Assembly: GCA_006503535.1 (NCBI GenBank) | Contig: QYRS01000017.1 | Span: forward strand, 186,001 to 250,000 | Direction of reading: 5' to 3' | DNA length: 64,000 nucleotides | From: Arthrinium phaeospermum | Lineage: Eukaryota > Ascomycota > Sordariomycetes > Amphisphaeriales > Apiosporaceae | Shown: one piece after another, positions 1 through 11,556 of the stretch | Layout: the number at the start of each line of letters is the position of its first letter | How positions within the stretch are numbered: the stretch's first letter is position 1 | Made by a program: the position numbers and the translations under genes | Notes under the pieces: model-generated | What the model was told of the DNA's origin: nothing | The model's database searches: none | Seen by the model: only the letters and a program-made list of their open reading frames with translations

Positions 1-10
1 CAGGACTTAC

Positions 11-52
11 ACCGAGGCCTCTAGACACACCGGTGATGACGTAAGAAGGCAT
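11..52 (-). CDS. Short-chain dehydrogenase/reductase, first exon only (cut by window edge)
   Basis: The complement starts with ATG at 52 and gives 14 codons ending TGVSRGLG, followed at 10 by a good donor (GTAAGT). TGxxxGxG at the very N terminus is the dinucleotide-binding signature of classical short-chain dehydrogenases, which use NAD(P)H to reduce carbonyls or oxidise alcohols. The donor follows the glycine-rich motif directly, a common intron place in fungal SDR genes. The rest of the gene lies left of the window, so substrate and length cannot be judged. Chance occurrence of start, motif and donor together is unlikely but possible. Confidence 0.6.
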
Positions 53-1771
53 GGTGATGATTGAAGTTGCATATAAAAGCTGGATGGGAATGATGGTAGG
101 AGTTGGTTGATAGAGAAAAAGAATTACCTCTAAAGCTGTCTGAGAGGATGGTCTTTATATCACATTTTTGCATGCTGTGTAGAAGCCATTCTGTCTCATT
201 GCTGATATGTCAGCCGCTTTACGGAATACAAATGGGGCCTTTGAAAGTTGCCCAAGATCTTCTTGCGAGCAGCACCTGCATTAGCGTACATCTTACGGCC
301 CTCAAGACATCCACTACCCATCCCATGGTGCTCCACTTGGTTGACACCAGCCTGCAGTCATCCCAGTCCCCCCGCCCCCAAGAGGCTCCGAAGATGATGG
401 CCGAGGAGGACTGCCCAGGCTTCGTCCAGCATGTTCCAAGTCGTTCTCTGCCTACCTCATTCTGACATAGCTCAAGCGTGTCCTTATCACGAGCAAATAT
501 GACATCGTGGCATAGACTTTACCCTCCAGACCAAGATTTGTAAGCCATGTGTGGATCCTACTAAGTAGTCTGATGCTTCTCGCCCAATCGGGATGGGATA
601 ACTTTGATTGGTCAACTGCCCGTTGCGCACTCTTCCAGATCCGGCAAACCTTCCACTAAAAGACCACTGTGGCTCACTGGCTAGCCATATATCCATCCTA
701 TCTCCGGGTTCTCAGCATCAAAAACTGCTTCACTCTATTGCTTCACTGCTGACAGGTTGTCAACTTGAACAATTCTGCAAGACCCAACTGCTCGTCTTCC
801 CTGTCCAAGTGGTCTAAACTTGACCTGCTTCCAAACACGATGCTGACATTCCGCGCTGGCCTGTCGTGGGACAATCAAACAAATACATGGCCAGTTGTTC
901 AATTTCGTTGTTGGTCCCCCGTTCGTATTTGGCTATTGGACCAATGTGTTAAAGAAGAAACAATGCATAGTTCGGGTTTCGAAGACACGCGAGTCGGAGG
1001 CTTTGTATATGAGAATGGGTGTCGGGGGCACGAGATGCCAATGCCGGTCGAACGTAGATAACCTGCCTTCGTCTCATAAATCCCTATTCGGCTCCTAATT
1101 CGGTTGAGTAGATGTCATCAGGTATTCACGGGTGCGTTGGAAAGACCCAGTGTTCTCTTTGTCCTGGCTCGTGCTCATTGTCAACAGGGCCGACTGACCA
1201 TTCAGTATCCTTCCTGGAAGGTCTTCCCAGGGTTTTCAGCGGCAGTTGATGCTGAGTCTCCATCTGCCCGGTTCCAGAGTAGGTAGGTAGCATTGAAAGT
1301 GGAAAGGGCGTTGTTCCCCCCATGGGGTAGCCCTACTTGTTCCTGTTCTGGGACGTCCTGATATATGATTTCAATTAGGAAACCGGCATCTGAATGGCTG
1401 GTATCGCCAGACTGTATAAGACTGGGTGTCTGTTGTCGTCGAACGGAGGACGATTCGCCGGTGCGCATTTACCCGGTCGACTTGTCACTGGTTGAAGTGA
1501 AGGGTATGCCAAAGGTGATTGGTTGCGAAGTCTATGCAGCACCATTTGAGTCATGAAGTCCGGCATGACTTTTCTTATCTTCCAAACACCCGAGGTAGAT
1601 ACATATAAGATCTGTCGCCCGGTGGCTTTTGAGTCGATTCCTTTTGAGCTGGATGAAGAGTTGGCTTGTATTCTGTTAGGAGATCTGACCCAGAGAAACC
1701 GAAGCTTTTAGCGGCTACTCCCTCCATACACGAAGAGCTAGAACACAACAGCAACAACGCCACTGACCATC
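53..1771. other. Intergenic region, no gene recognised
   Basis: Open frames here are short, lack family resemblance and have no splice-linked continuation. The stretch separates the SDR start from the AA9 gene and probably holds both promoters. A gtaggtag motif lies near 1281-1287. I see no tRNA and no repeat. Confidence 0.5.
1603..1609 (+). promoter_or_regulatory. Candidate TATA box of the AA9 gene
   Basis: The sequence acatataaga at 1601-1610 carries a TATA-type element about 165 nt upstream of the AA9 start codon. This would allow a 5' leader of about 130 nt, which is ordinary for a strongly induced fungal secretory gene. Support is sequence match and position only. Confidence 0.35.
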
Positions 1772-2778
1772 ATGCAGGCCATCCTCGTCATATTACTCGC
1801 ACTTGCCTCAGCAGTGCATGGGCACTGTGAGTATCTCACCGATTAGTCTTTTGCCGTGGCATAGATGGGAACTCTCGACGGAAGATTCGATCAAGGCATT
1901 CTCATTACCAAAAAGATATCCGATCTCTCTATGTCTATCCGTCGAAGTTTATTGAAAACAATGCGAGGATGAATCAAAATGCAGAGACTGATCTTATCCC
2001 GAAAACGAACCCTCCAAAACAGACAAGTTCCCCCGCCTCATCGCCAACGGCGCCACGACACAGGACTGGCAATACGTCCGCAAGACGACCAACTACCAAT
2101 CCAACGGCCCCGTGACGGACGTCTCGTCGACGCAGCTGCGGTGCTACCAGCTCGCCCCGGGGAACGAGGGGGCCCAGACCATGAGCGCGGCGGCGGGCTC
2201 CAAAGTCGGGTTCGTGGCTGACTCGGGTATCTCGCACCCGGGCACGCTGCAGTTCTACATGGCCAAAGTGCCCCAGGGGCAGACGGCCGCCTCCTTTGAC
2301 GGGTCCGGCGCCGTTTGGTTCAAGATCTTCTCCCAGGGTCCCAACATCTCTGGAGGGGGGCTCACGTGGCCCAGCCAGGGCCTCCGCGACGTCACCGTCA
2401 CAATCCCGCAGTGCCTTGCGCCGGGCGACTATCTCATCCGGGTCGAGCATATTGCGCTGCACTCGGCCGGCAGCGCCGGGGGTGCGCAGTTCTATATCGC
2501 GTATGTCTTCTCCATCTTTTCTAAGTCTTTCTGTTCCTTCCTCTGTGCAGTCAGTCTATTTCTGCTGTTCGATCTTCTTCTAGCACTGCCGTGAAAAATG
2601 CAGTCTAACAACTTGCAGTTGTGGCCAGCTCACCGTCACGGGCAGCGGCACCAAGACCTTCAGCGGCGTGTCCATCCCGGGCGCGTACAAGGCGACGGAC
2701 CCGGGCATCATGATCAACATCTACTACCCCGTGCCCACGAGCTACACAGCCCCCGGGCCGGCAGTGGTGAAGTGTTGA
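1772..2778 (+). CDS. AA9 lytic polysaccharide monooxygenase (former GH61), secreted
   Basis: Exons 1772-1826, 2023-2500 and 2619-2778 give 230 residues. A 17-residue signal peptide ends ..SAVHG and is followed by His18, which becomes the N-terminal His of the mature enzyme. With His90 (ISHPG) it would form the copper-binding histidine brace; the QFY motif near mature residue 157-159 supplies the conserved Gln and axial Tyr. Cysteines at mature positions 42, 132, 162 and 213 fit the family's disulfides. AA9 enzymes oxidatively cleave cellulose or hemicellulose outside the cell using copper and O2 or H2O2. The protein ends right after the catalytic domain and has no CBM1 module. The first intron splits the codon just after His18, so the exact exon join is well constrained. 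Substrate and regioselectivity cannot be read from the sequence. Confidence 0.93.
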
Positions 2779-3010
2779 ACTGTTCTGGCAGATTGAAATG
2801 TGACGGGATTGGACGAGAGAGCCGGATAGGTCGGCATAATAAGCTGTAGCCGAAAGCCAGTGGATGAGCGTCGATGTGTATCTGTCTGTCTATGTTTTCT
2901 GAAGTCTATAGGGGTATTTGCGCTGGGTTGTCGTCAAAGGAATCAAATGTCGCACTAACTCCCTCTTAGCTGTTGTCTAGGCAGGAGATACCATAACCTG
3001 TCCAGGGATT

Positions 3011-3682
3011 TTACCTGTCTAGGCCGCGACAGTTCTCCGAACTGATGGCCGCGACCTTTTTATATTTCGGGGGCACCTCGTAGATCAAGTTGAAGGCTTT
3101 CTTGGGGTACTTCTTGAACTTCTTGACACCCAATGCCTTGGCCACGTCTTTCATGCGCTTGTGCTCCCAGCTGTTGGTGTGGGCAAAGGTTAGCTCGAAA
3201 ACGAGGCAGCCAGCAAAACCCTCAATTGGGGCAACCTACCAAATAAGAATGTTGCCATCTCCTTTGTAGTTTTTGATAATATCCACTACGCAGTCGACGT
3301 CATCGCGCTTGCAGGACGTGTCGACATCGAGACCCATATCCTTTGCCAGAGGCAGCACCGTATCATAAGGTCTCTTTTGTTTCCCGTCTATGATGGGTTA
3401 GCTAATGAACGAAAGACGCAATTATGGGGGCATGATCAAAAATTCATCTCGTTGAGTGCACGACTTACTCTTTTTGGGTCTTTGCGCCATGACGTGGGTG
3501 ATATTGTAGTCGGATGCGACGCCGAAGACGCCGCGCAGGCACTGTGCGCGTTTCACGCCATCGGAGTTAAGGCCGTCGCCCTTTTTGGGCTTCTCGCCGT
3601 GGCGGATGAAGTAGACGGTGGGCTTCGCGGCAGCCGCGACAAATGTGGCCGCTAATAAAAGAAAAGTGAAGAAAAGTCGCAT
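3011..3682 (-). CDS. Secreted histidine phosphatase superfamily protein (phosphoglycerate mutase-like)
   Basis: Exons on the complement are 3682-3469, 3387-3240 and 3170-3011, giving 173 residues in frame across both junctions. A hydrophobic signal peptide covers about residues 1-19. The catalytic RHG motif is residues 27-29 (YFIRHGEK), and a second conserved stretch ILICWEHKRM supplies a candidate second histidine. SENCRGLD near the C terminus resembles the ending of small fungal members of this family. Such proteins hydrolyse phosphoesters through a phosphohistidine, but the substrate of this fungal subfamily is not known to me. It is convergent with the AA9 gene, with about 230 nt between the stops. 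The lysine-rich second half suggests a basic protein. Confidence 0.82.
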
Positions 3683-4768
3683 GTTATAAAAAATAATAGT
3701 GAAAGTAGATAAAAAACCGGTTTCGGTTTTGGTTGGGTTAGGGGGGTGAGTATGTAGTGAGGAAGTGAGCCTGGAAATAGACGGAAAGGTCGGGTCAGAT
3801 GGGAATGAATGAATGGGGCCCAGGAAAGGAGGTTAGATTAAAGACGGCCGGGCAACTTGAGATGACAATCGATAAGTAGGCACCTAGGCAGGTTCCGCGG
3901 CTTGGCCCAAACAAACCATCAAACCGAATCCAGAATAGAACGGGATGCAGGTAGGTAGATATAGCAATAAAGTTCGAAAATGGAAGATCCAGACCGCGGT
4001 CGATGTAGAATGCAGCTGGGCGGGTGGCCCCGGGTCGATTTTGGCTGCTGGATGCGAGATGCGAGATGCGAGATGCATGCATGACCGCGGTCAAATGACG
4101 CGTTGTTGGTCACGGCCGAGTCGGTCCCCTGGACCTTCCCACGTGTCGCGGGTCATCGTTGCCAATAAAGCGAGCCAATTTTTGGCGGTATTGGGGGAGA
4201 TGACTCGCCAGCTCGCCTCGTTCCTGGGCGGGCGGTGACACGGGCACTGAGTGCACCATGCGCGCCAAGCTTTGTGGGATCTGCACCCACACATGACATC
4301 CATGTATATAACACACGCCCGCGGTCATCAAGCCACCAGCTGAAACACAAGCAATGTCATAAGCAAAATCTGACTTTTCGGCTAGAATCAAGTCTCGCTA
4401 CACTTTGCCTGCAAGAGAAAAAGGGTCCAACGGCCTCCCGAAGGTACCAAGCCGCTGGGCTCTCTTAACCGATGTTTCTAGCTTTAGTGGCAACCTTCCA
4501 ACTTTAGCGCAGCGTCGCGACGCTTCTGGAGCAACGCAGTGGGATCTCCAACCGAACTCCCGAACCAATCTCCGAACGAGATACGCGAGTCCATGCTGCA
4601 GATTGAGGTGACAAAAACCCTGCGATATACAAACCGCCAGCGAATGGGATGTTCTCGTAAGGACGTTTTCCTTTTGGCTCGTAGAGATAACACCGTGTCG
4701 ACTGCACAGCCCCTATGCAAGCCAATGTCATGTGCCATGCACAATGTCCCAGGACTGCTTGACCCTCA
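3683..4768. other. Intergenic region with a short 7-nt tandem repeat
   Basis: No supported gene. A heptamer (gatgcga) is repeated three times at 4051-4071, followed by gatgc and an atgcatgcatg stretch. ggtaggtag occurs near 3951. The open frames at 3795-4391 and 4484-4857 are shadows or lack support; the latter overlaps the HET gene in another frame. Confidence 0.4.
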
Positions 4769-5942
4769 TCATGAATCAAAAAGTGCGATATCCAAGCAAC
4801 ACCACCAAGCACCGCACTCCATCCCATCACATTTGGTGCTTGGAATGTTCTCTTCACCCAGTGCTACATGAGCACACTTCGTGGCAATTTCTCGGATTTT
4901 GGCCCCTTCTGCTGTGTGAGGTTCAGTAGTTCTCGAGAGCCGTTTGAATAGGGCTCGGATAGCCGAGCAGTAGACGTAGCAAGGAGAACGTGAGTAGTCG
5001 GGGACGATTCCCCTCGCTGCATCATCGTTGGCGAGGCCCAGGAGTGCGAATACCCTATCCCGTGGGTCGGTTGCTGCTTGTTGCGAGCACGACGTGAGTA
5101 GTGATCCCAGACCGACCCCCTTGTTCTGGAACTTCTTCCGTAAGTCCAGAAGATTGTACAAGAACAATGCCTGGAAGTCGACGACTGATAACCTCCCAAT
5201 CATGTTCCTGTAGATTGCTTCGCCTCCCTGCAACTTTTGATTCCCTAGGCGACTAATATCGCGGAAAGAGTCCAAATGCGCTGTCTCCCCACCGCACAGC
5301 AGGATTACTTCTCTTGCTACGCATAGTTCCTGCACGATCCATATGCGCGTCCAATATCGGCGAGTGAAGAACATGATGGACTCGTTTCGCAGGCCGAGGG
5401 AGTCCTGATTGTAAAGGCCGGATGTTCGCATTACATTGTTGCTGCCGTCGGCTTCAGGGCCGACCCAGGCGACGACGCGGCTGGCACTATGGAATATGTC
5501 GCGCATGAGGCTGACTTGATGCCCTCGCTCTTCGTCGTGAAACTGGTTGATGCAAAGCATGTCGATCCACCAGAAGTCTGCTTGGCATGGCTTTGCCTTC
5601 CTTATGTGTTGAATGGCCTCTAAGAGGGCGGGTGTAACACCGCATGGAACACCGTCTAGGTATACCAAGGCAGTTCGATCGGACCCACCCCAAGTATACG
5701 AGAGAGCCGTATATTCGGGGTACTGGCCATCGATCAACACGTGGGTTGACATGGACAACTTAATCGGGTCATCTTGCTGTAAAGAGTTTCGCATTGACAG
5801 TAGGCGAAAGGACCGCGGGGATTCCAGCGGGTCGTACCGAAACGCCTTTCATCAGTTGTAAATTTGTGAAGGATGGACCTTTAGAATATTTCACACGTAC
5901 CTGGCCATCACTCGAAGGACGTGTCGAATGATTTATGTCCAT
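4769..5942 (-). CDS. HET-domain (heterokaryon incompatibility) protein
   Basis: Complement exons 5942-5901 (14 codons) and 5845-4769 give 372 residues. The short first exon is inferred: the second exon has the usual HET lead-in (FRYDPLE...RSFRLL) but no in-frame ATG before stops, and GTACGT...GAAAG splicing joins it in frame to an ATG at 5942. HET blocks are clear: ALSYTWGG, then WWIDMLCINQ, then RDIF..ASRVVAWVG, and the RRYWTRIWIVQEL block. Later DPRDRVFALLGL and PDYS are typical. HET domains trigger growth arrest or cell death on non-self recognition and in other settings, with a fold related to TIR. The protein is short compared with many HET proteins, and the C terminus after about residue 310 is unsure, because another frame is also open there. 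Transcribed divergently from the NLR gene at 8237. Confidence 0.85.
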
Positions 5943-8236
5943 TTAATCAAACGCTATGATTAGTGAAGATGTCCTAGATGGAAACTTTCATGTAAATTTT
6001 TAATGTAGAACATGGCAAGATTTAAGAGCCATATTGTTACCCCTCATGCCAGTAACCGCCATTATATAAGCATGTCGTCATAGTACGTGACTTAGAGTCT
6101 AGAATGCGATAGCGAGCTGCTAGCTCAGGATAAATGGTATCCAACGGTTCTGGAAGCTATCGTGAGGAGCATTGAGTTGTCTGGAATGTTGATAAGGTAC
6201 AGTCATGGGTTTGGTGACGAAAGAAAATAGATAAGAAAATAAAGATATAAAAAAGAGAAAGAGAGAAGAAAAAGAAAAAGAACGGTGCTCCTTAAGGGGC
6301 TCGAACACGGAGACTGGTAAAAGCGAAGGATGTGGGGGTACCACATCTTTAATCTACTATAGGGTAATCGCTACATATGACATCAATGTCAGTCGATTAG
6401 CTACTTCGCTGGAAAGGTTTTGTGTTATTTGGCTTGATATACCTGTCCCTGGAATATATGCTTGCTGAAAGTTGCGGCGTCTGCTGCCGGTGAGAAAGTT
6501 TAGCATGTTCCCGGCTCATCCCCCAGTCGGCGCACGGAAGGAAAGAATCAAACACTTATACCCGGATACTAAAACGTTCTTTTCGATAAATTATCTAAAG
6601 ACCATTAGTCCTTTTCATGTAGAATGAGTTTATGTCTCCCTGAACCATTACTGCATCCTGAAACGAGTGTCGATTGTCTTAAATATCCAGTGTTTCTAGC
6701 ATGTGACGGTAAAGTGCTCTATTAGCGAACACCTCGAGGAACAGCGGAGGTATGTCTTCATGAACAACCCGGCTAATCTCGTCACACGCCATATTCACGA
6801 TGAAACCATCTCCCCAATGTGTTTTCTTATACTGGAACCAGCCGGGAACGGCGTGGTTTTACGTTAGGTCGTCTAGAATATATGAATAAAGCATATAGTA
6901 CGTTTCTAGGCAAGGAATGTTCCTGCTGCTGTAGAACATGATCTTGTTCGCGGCAAGGATACCGCTGTTTATGATAACAATTGCTTGTCTCGAGTGTTAG
7001 AAGAGCTGATTACTAGCAGCTTCCGAAGATCTCGTTTTTGTCGGAGATATCGGAATGGATGCATGTTTTCGTCTTGCTAGTGGTTGAGTCTGTGTAGGTC
7101 GTGAAAGTCCCAGTCATCTTCGGTCTTCCAATGACGGCAGAAGTCGGAAACGTGGAGAAGAAAGCCGGCCGTGGCTCCAGGGTCACTGATAGTGGCCAGT
7201 GAAACAAGATGGGTAGGAGGTATCATTAGCAGGTATCTTACCCCCTAGTAACAGGAATAGCGGGTCGAGTTGGAAAGGTTTCTGCTTCCCGGCTAAGAAA
7301 CGACCGCAGTCAGTGAGCATCTGAATGGTTGGGGTTGCGAGTAGAACGTATCACATAAATAGAAATATATTAACAACCGATAGGTTTCATTGAGATCGTT
7401 ACCAACGTAATTTATTTCGCCTTCCCCCTCTCCCTTTCACAATCTATTCCTCTGCGATGACCACGGGTACAGTTACAAGATAGCTCGCTTAGGATAGAAA
7501 ACATCCATACTTCTTTTCATTGCCTAGCTAGGTAATTATATGAGAGGTAAGACACGGGCTATGTCTACGCCACAATCCCACCCCACCAAGCTCCGCAACG
7601 CTGGGGATCATCGAGCCAGTAAGATGCATAACCAACAAGCCAGGTGTGGCAGCGGTCAATCGTTGTCATCGCGCAAAACATGGAACAAGTCTTTAGGGTA
7701 TAGAAACTGTACTGGAGATTGGAATTCTTGAGATGCTTGAAAGAAGCTAAGTAAGTAGTTATGATTGTATACAGGAATGAGCTGCAAGACTGTAGGGAAA
7801 TGAGGTTCAGAGTCTCATGGAAAACGAAATGAACGCCTGAGTTAGGTGTGCGATGAGGGCATAGCCTCCAAAGCACTGCAGACATGGGAGCCTAACTGTG
7901 GATTATTCCACTTGCTTTGTTTGCGTGGCAGAATTGGAGGCACTGCCACCGAATCTATGGTCACTCCTATTGGCCTTTTAGTCATCGGTGTTGGGGAAGG
8001 TTTTGCTCTGTCTCCAACTATGTTGGGTACATGCCAAATCGCTGATTACGCCAAGTCCTTCCTCGGATTTGGAATCTCAATCTGCTCTATTCGCATTCAG
8101 TCCTTCAATGCTACCGCCCCCTATTCCCTTTTTCGAGGAACACGAGATTCAGCTTGAATTTTTTTTCCAACAACACAATCGCGTGCACGACTTGAGAAGT
8201 GCGATTGCTTGTTAAACGTACGCCTGTACCTCCAAT
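5943..8236. other. Low-GC spacer between the divergent HET and NLR genes
   Basis: By eye this stretch is richer in A/T than its surroundings. It holds a decayed gene on the minus strand (about 6679-7340, listed separately) and otherwise only short frames. A purine-rich block lies at 6222-6280. The promoters of both flanking defence-type genes must lie here. I found no terminal repeats or target-site duplication. Confidence 0.5.
6679..7340 (-). pseudogene. Relic of an unidentified protein-coding gene
   Basis: On the complement two open segments in one frame, about 7000-6862 and 6858-6682, are separated by a single TAA at 6861-6859 and end at TAA 6681-6679. The translated segments look protein-like (for example HWGDGFIVNMACDEISR and PPLFLEVFANRALYRHM). 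Upstream at 7207-7013 a further open stretch, and at about 7330-7260 another (MLTDCGRFLAGKQKPF), are in other frames or need an intron with a gctaatg branch and tatcag acceptor. The inner TAA is one C-to-T step from CAA, as RIP or random decay would give. I do not recognise the family. It could also be a real gene whose introns I have misread. Confidence 0.35.
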
Positions 8237-11200
8237 ATGGATCCCCTCAGCGCAGTCAGTCTGGCTGGAACAGTTATCGCTTTCGTCGACTTCTCTCTCA
8301 AATTGACTTCGAAGGCTACGGAGATGTACAGCTCAACGAGCGGCAGTTCTGACGAAGAGGCAAGCCTGGAGACGGTTTACGAAACGTTGTCGGAGTGCAG
8401 TGCCAATCTCTCAAAGGCGGTGGGAGCAGACAAGGCCAAGGACAGTGAAATCCCTGACTCTTACACCCGCATCCGAAAGCTAGCGCAGTCATGTCAGACT
8501 GATTGCGCGTCCATGATGAAGACTCTTAGAAAGCTGAAGGATGATCGAAAATTTGAGCCCAATGACAGTTCATTCGAACGTCGAGCGAAAAGCCTTCGTG
8601 GTGCTTTGAAGGCGGTCTTCAGGGACTCTGGATTGAAGAGTATTGAAGCACGCCTTCAACGGACTCGAACGACCTTGACGCTTGAGATTTGTACCATATC
8701 CAGGTATGTTAATGAAAAGTCCTTGTGCAACGCTATTACCCCGGGACTATTGATTAAAAAGTGACATTAAGCGCATATCATAAACAGCATCTCAAGTCTT
8801 TTGAAGATTTGCAAAAGACGAGCATTGATCACCATTCCCACCACAGCAAGCAGCTAGAGGAGATTCGATCAATCCTGGACATTCTACAACAACGACAAGA
8901 AGCAGCCAATGCAGCGCTAGCAGCTGGGACCCTTAATCATGATGACGTGCTTGGGATTGAGAAGGGAATGGCAAGGCTCTCCGTCGCCACCCGTGATATG
9001 GCTTATCAGCAGGAGATCCTGACCAGCCTGGCATTCGAAAGTTTCCACCTCAGGAAACACGACATTCCCGAGGCCTCCAAAGAATCTTTCATCTGGACCT
9101 TACGAGACGGCAAGCGGACCGAATGTCAAGAACGGCTTGAGAGGTGGTTTATCCCCGGCAAGAAGGCAGGCGCATTTTGGGTCTCAGGGAAACCTGGATC
9201 GGGCAAATCTATGTTCATGAAGTATATGGTGCATAGTGATGAGACTATGAATATGCTCTGTCCATGGGCACGAAACCACCGAGTTGTTGTCGCAAGCCAC
9301 TACTTCTGGCGCCGGGGGTCGTCTATGCAAAGAACATACCAGGGATTACTGCAAACACTGCTACTGGACATCTTTCGTCAATATCCCGATTTTATATCGC
9401 AAGTCTTGGACAATAGCGCAGGTACCCAATCACGGACAGACGCAAAGGCGCGGATGGATTGGGATACTCCCCGACTTCACTCTACATTTGAGGGTCTTGC
9501 CTCTGGAAAGGTTACTGGTGTCAAATTCTGCTTATTCATCGATGGTCTGGACGAATACGACGGGGATCCACTGGATTTGAGCCAATATCTCATAAGGCTC
9601 TCGGAATCTCCTTTGGTCAAGCTCTGCGTTTCAAGTCGCCCTTGGAATGTCTTTGAAGACGCGTTTGGCAATGACCCGTCGACAAAACTGTACATGCATG
9701 ATCTGAACTATGGCGACATACTGGGATACGCCAGGAGACGACTGTTTGAGCATCCGCGCTGGAAGTTGCTGCTTGTCCAACACGCTGGTGCGTGCAGTTT
9801 AGCGGACGAGATCACAAAGCGGTCCAAAGGCGTATTCCTCTGGGTCTTCCTCGTGACAGGATTGCTCCGAGAGGGTTTGACAAACGATGACAGCCTCCTG
9901 GACCTCCGCAAGCGACTGTCAAGTATCCCGTCAGACATACATACCTTGTTCCGAAGCATCATTGACTCTGTCGATCGCACTTACCAGGAGCGAATGGTTG
10001 GCTGCTTGCAGCTAGCGCAAGCTGCCATTGAACCACTGGAGACTTTGATATACTACTTCCATGATGTACAGTATGACATCCACGTCCACGAGCCGCATCA
10101 TTACTTGCCTGCTGGGGTCCTAGACAAGGATAGACTGCAAAAGTACACAGTTCGCCGACTAAATGCATACTGCCGCGGCCTATTGGAATGTCGCAATGGT
10201 AACGTGGAGTTTCTGCACCATACCGTCGCCGATTTCCTGGACAGTGCCGAAATGGAACAGCTTATGACAGAGAAGAGCCGTGCAAACTTTGACCCTCTGC
10301 TTTCAATACTGGACTGCATCGCTTCACTGCTGGAAACGCAGCGGCACGAACCTCACTCGTTCAGCAAGAACTTAGAGAAGGCCGTAGCGTATGCTGCTTT
10401 AGTTGAGAAGCGACACGATGGGTCTTCCATAACAGCACACCTCTTGCTCGACAAGATCTGGGGGTACCTGCCGTTGCCGGTATCTATGCCGCCATACACA
10501 CGAGCAGATTTTATCAACGTGGCAGGTGGGGCCAACTTGTTTGGATATCTTGGCACTCGTCTCCAGAGGAATCCATCATATTGCGAATGCCTTAATCGCA
10601 ACATGATGAAAGCTATCTTGCAAATGGCGTCTAAGGCCATGAAAGAAAGGTTGCTCGCTGTGGTCTTTAAGCATAAGCAAAGCCTTAAAGGTGTCAAAGC
10701 TCTTCTGCTGTCTAGGATGGACAAGTCGTGGGCCGAGTTTATCAGCACGATTACTATTGCGAACACCGGGAATCCCGAAGTATCTTGCCGGCAGGTATTA
10801 GAAGACCAAAGAGTCTACCGGCTGTTCTTAGAACAGGGGGCCGACCCGAACGCTGTCAGGTTTGCACGAGACATATCCCCGTTTCAATACTTTACAGCAT
10901 GGGTGGATTTTCTTAGGCCTGCTTTCAGATCAATCCTTACGGAAGCAGAGCAGGAGAGAATGTTGACAATACTGGATCTCTTATTCGATAACGGCGCCCC
11001 GTTTCTCGAAATTCCCATGGGAGTTCGAGTTTACAGCCTGATTATCAGCCAGCTTCAAGAGAGGGGTTTTGATCGCAGGTATCACAAGATAGGCCGGGAG
11101 AATGGTTATGAGTTTAACCATGAGCTAGATGATGGACCAGATGATTCCGAGCGAGAGTTCATTGCGAAGGTCATCTTGAAACTGATGCTTAACGCAGATT

Positions 11201-11556
11201 GGGATATATCTCGGTTTTGGACGGCCATTGAGAAGTTTCTTGGGGCAGAATTGCTCGAAAGCATGCGAGCAGCATACATCGCGGCCGCGAATAACCGAAA
11301 ACAACCCAGCGTGGTTAAAACTGCTCTTTCTCGAACAACGAGTCCCGGGGGTACGATAGGCAGAAAGCGACGACGTCTTACCAGCATTGACGACAGACAA
11401 GGTCAGCAGAAACGTCTGCTGGCGACACATTCGGCGCGAAACTACTACGTGATAAGCGACTCTGATGACGACGATGGTGGCAGGAAACCGGCGATCAAAA
11501 GTACGGGCACTGGAACAGCAAACGATCCGCTCAGTATCGATGATGACTCCGATTGA
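8237..11556 (+). CDS. NLR-type STAND protein: fungal N-terminal domain, NACHT, DUF7791-like, degenerate ankyrin-like region
   Basis: Exons 8237-8703 and 8772-11556 give 1083 residues; the join uses the acceptor ATTAAG and keeps frame. Residues 1-150 match the helical N-terminal domain of fungal STAND proteins (start MDPLSAVSLAGTVIAFVDF). The NACHT follows: Walker A GKPGSGKS near 295-302, Walker B CLFIDGLDEYDG near 408-419, then CVSSRPWNVFE. A winged-helix/DUF7791-like part with LEFLHHTVADFL-type sequence (here VEFLHHTVADFLDS) follows. The C-terminal third has ankyrin-like fragments (LEQGADPNA, LLFDNGAPF) rather than clean repeats. The tail has a basic run GRKRRRLT near 1019 and acidic VISDSDDDD near 1049, then LSIDDDSD at the end. 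Fungal NLRs are ATP-driven switches in incompatibility and defence. Divergent from the HET gene. Confidence 0.92.

Noticed and set aside
4504..4857. 117-codon minus-strand frame as the true C terminus of the HET protein
   Set aside because: No intron joins it in phase with the HET frame, and no family resemblance supports it, though the HET C terminus remains unsure.
6285..6350. A tRNA-like stretch (gctcgaacacgg) on the minus strand
   Set aside because: The T-arm does not pair and no cloverleaf or acceptor stem could be drawn.
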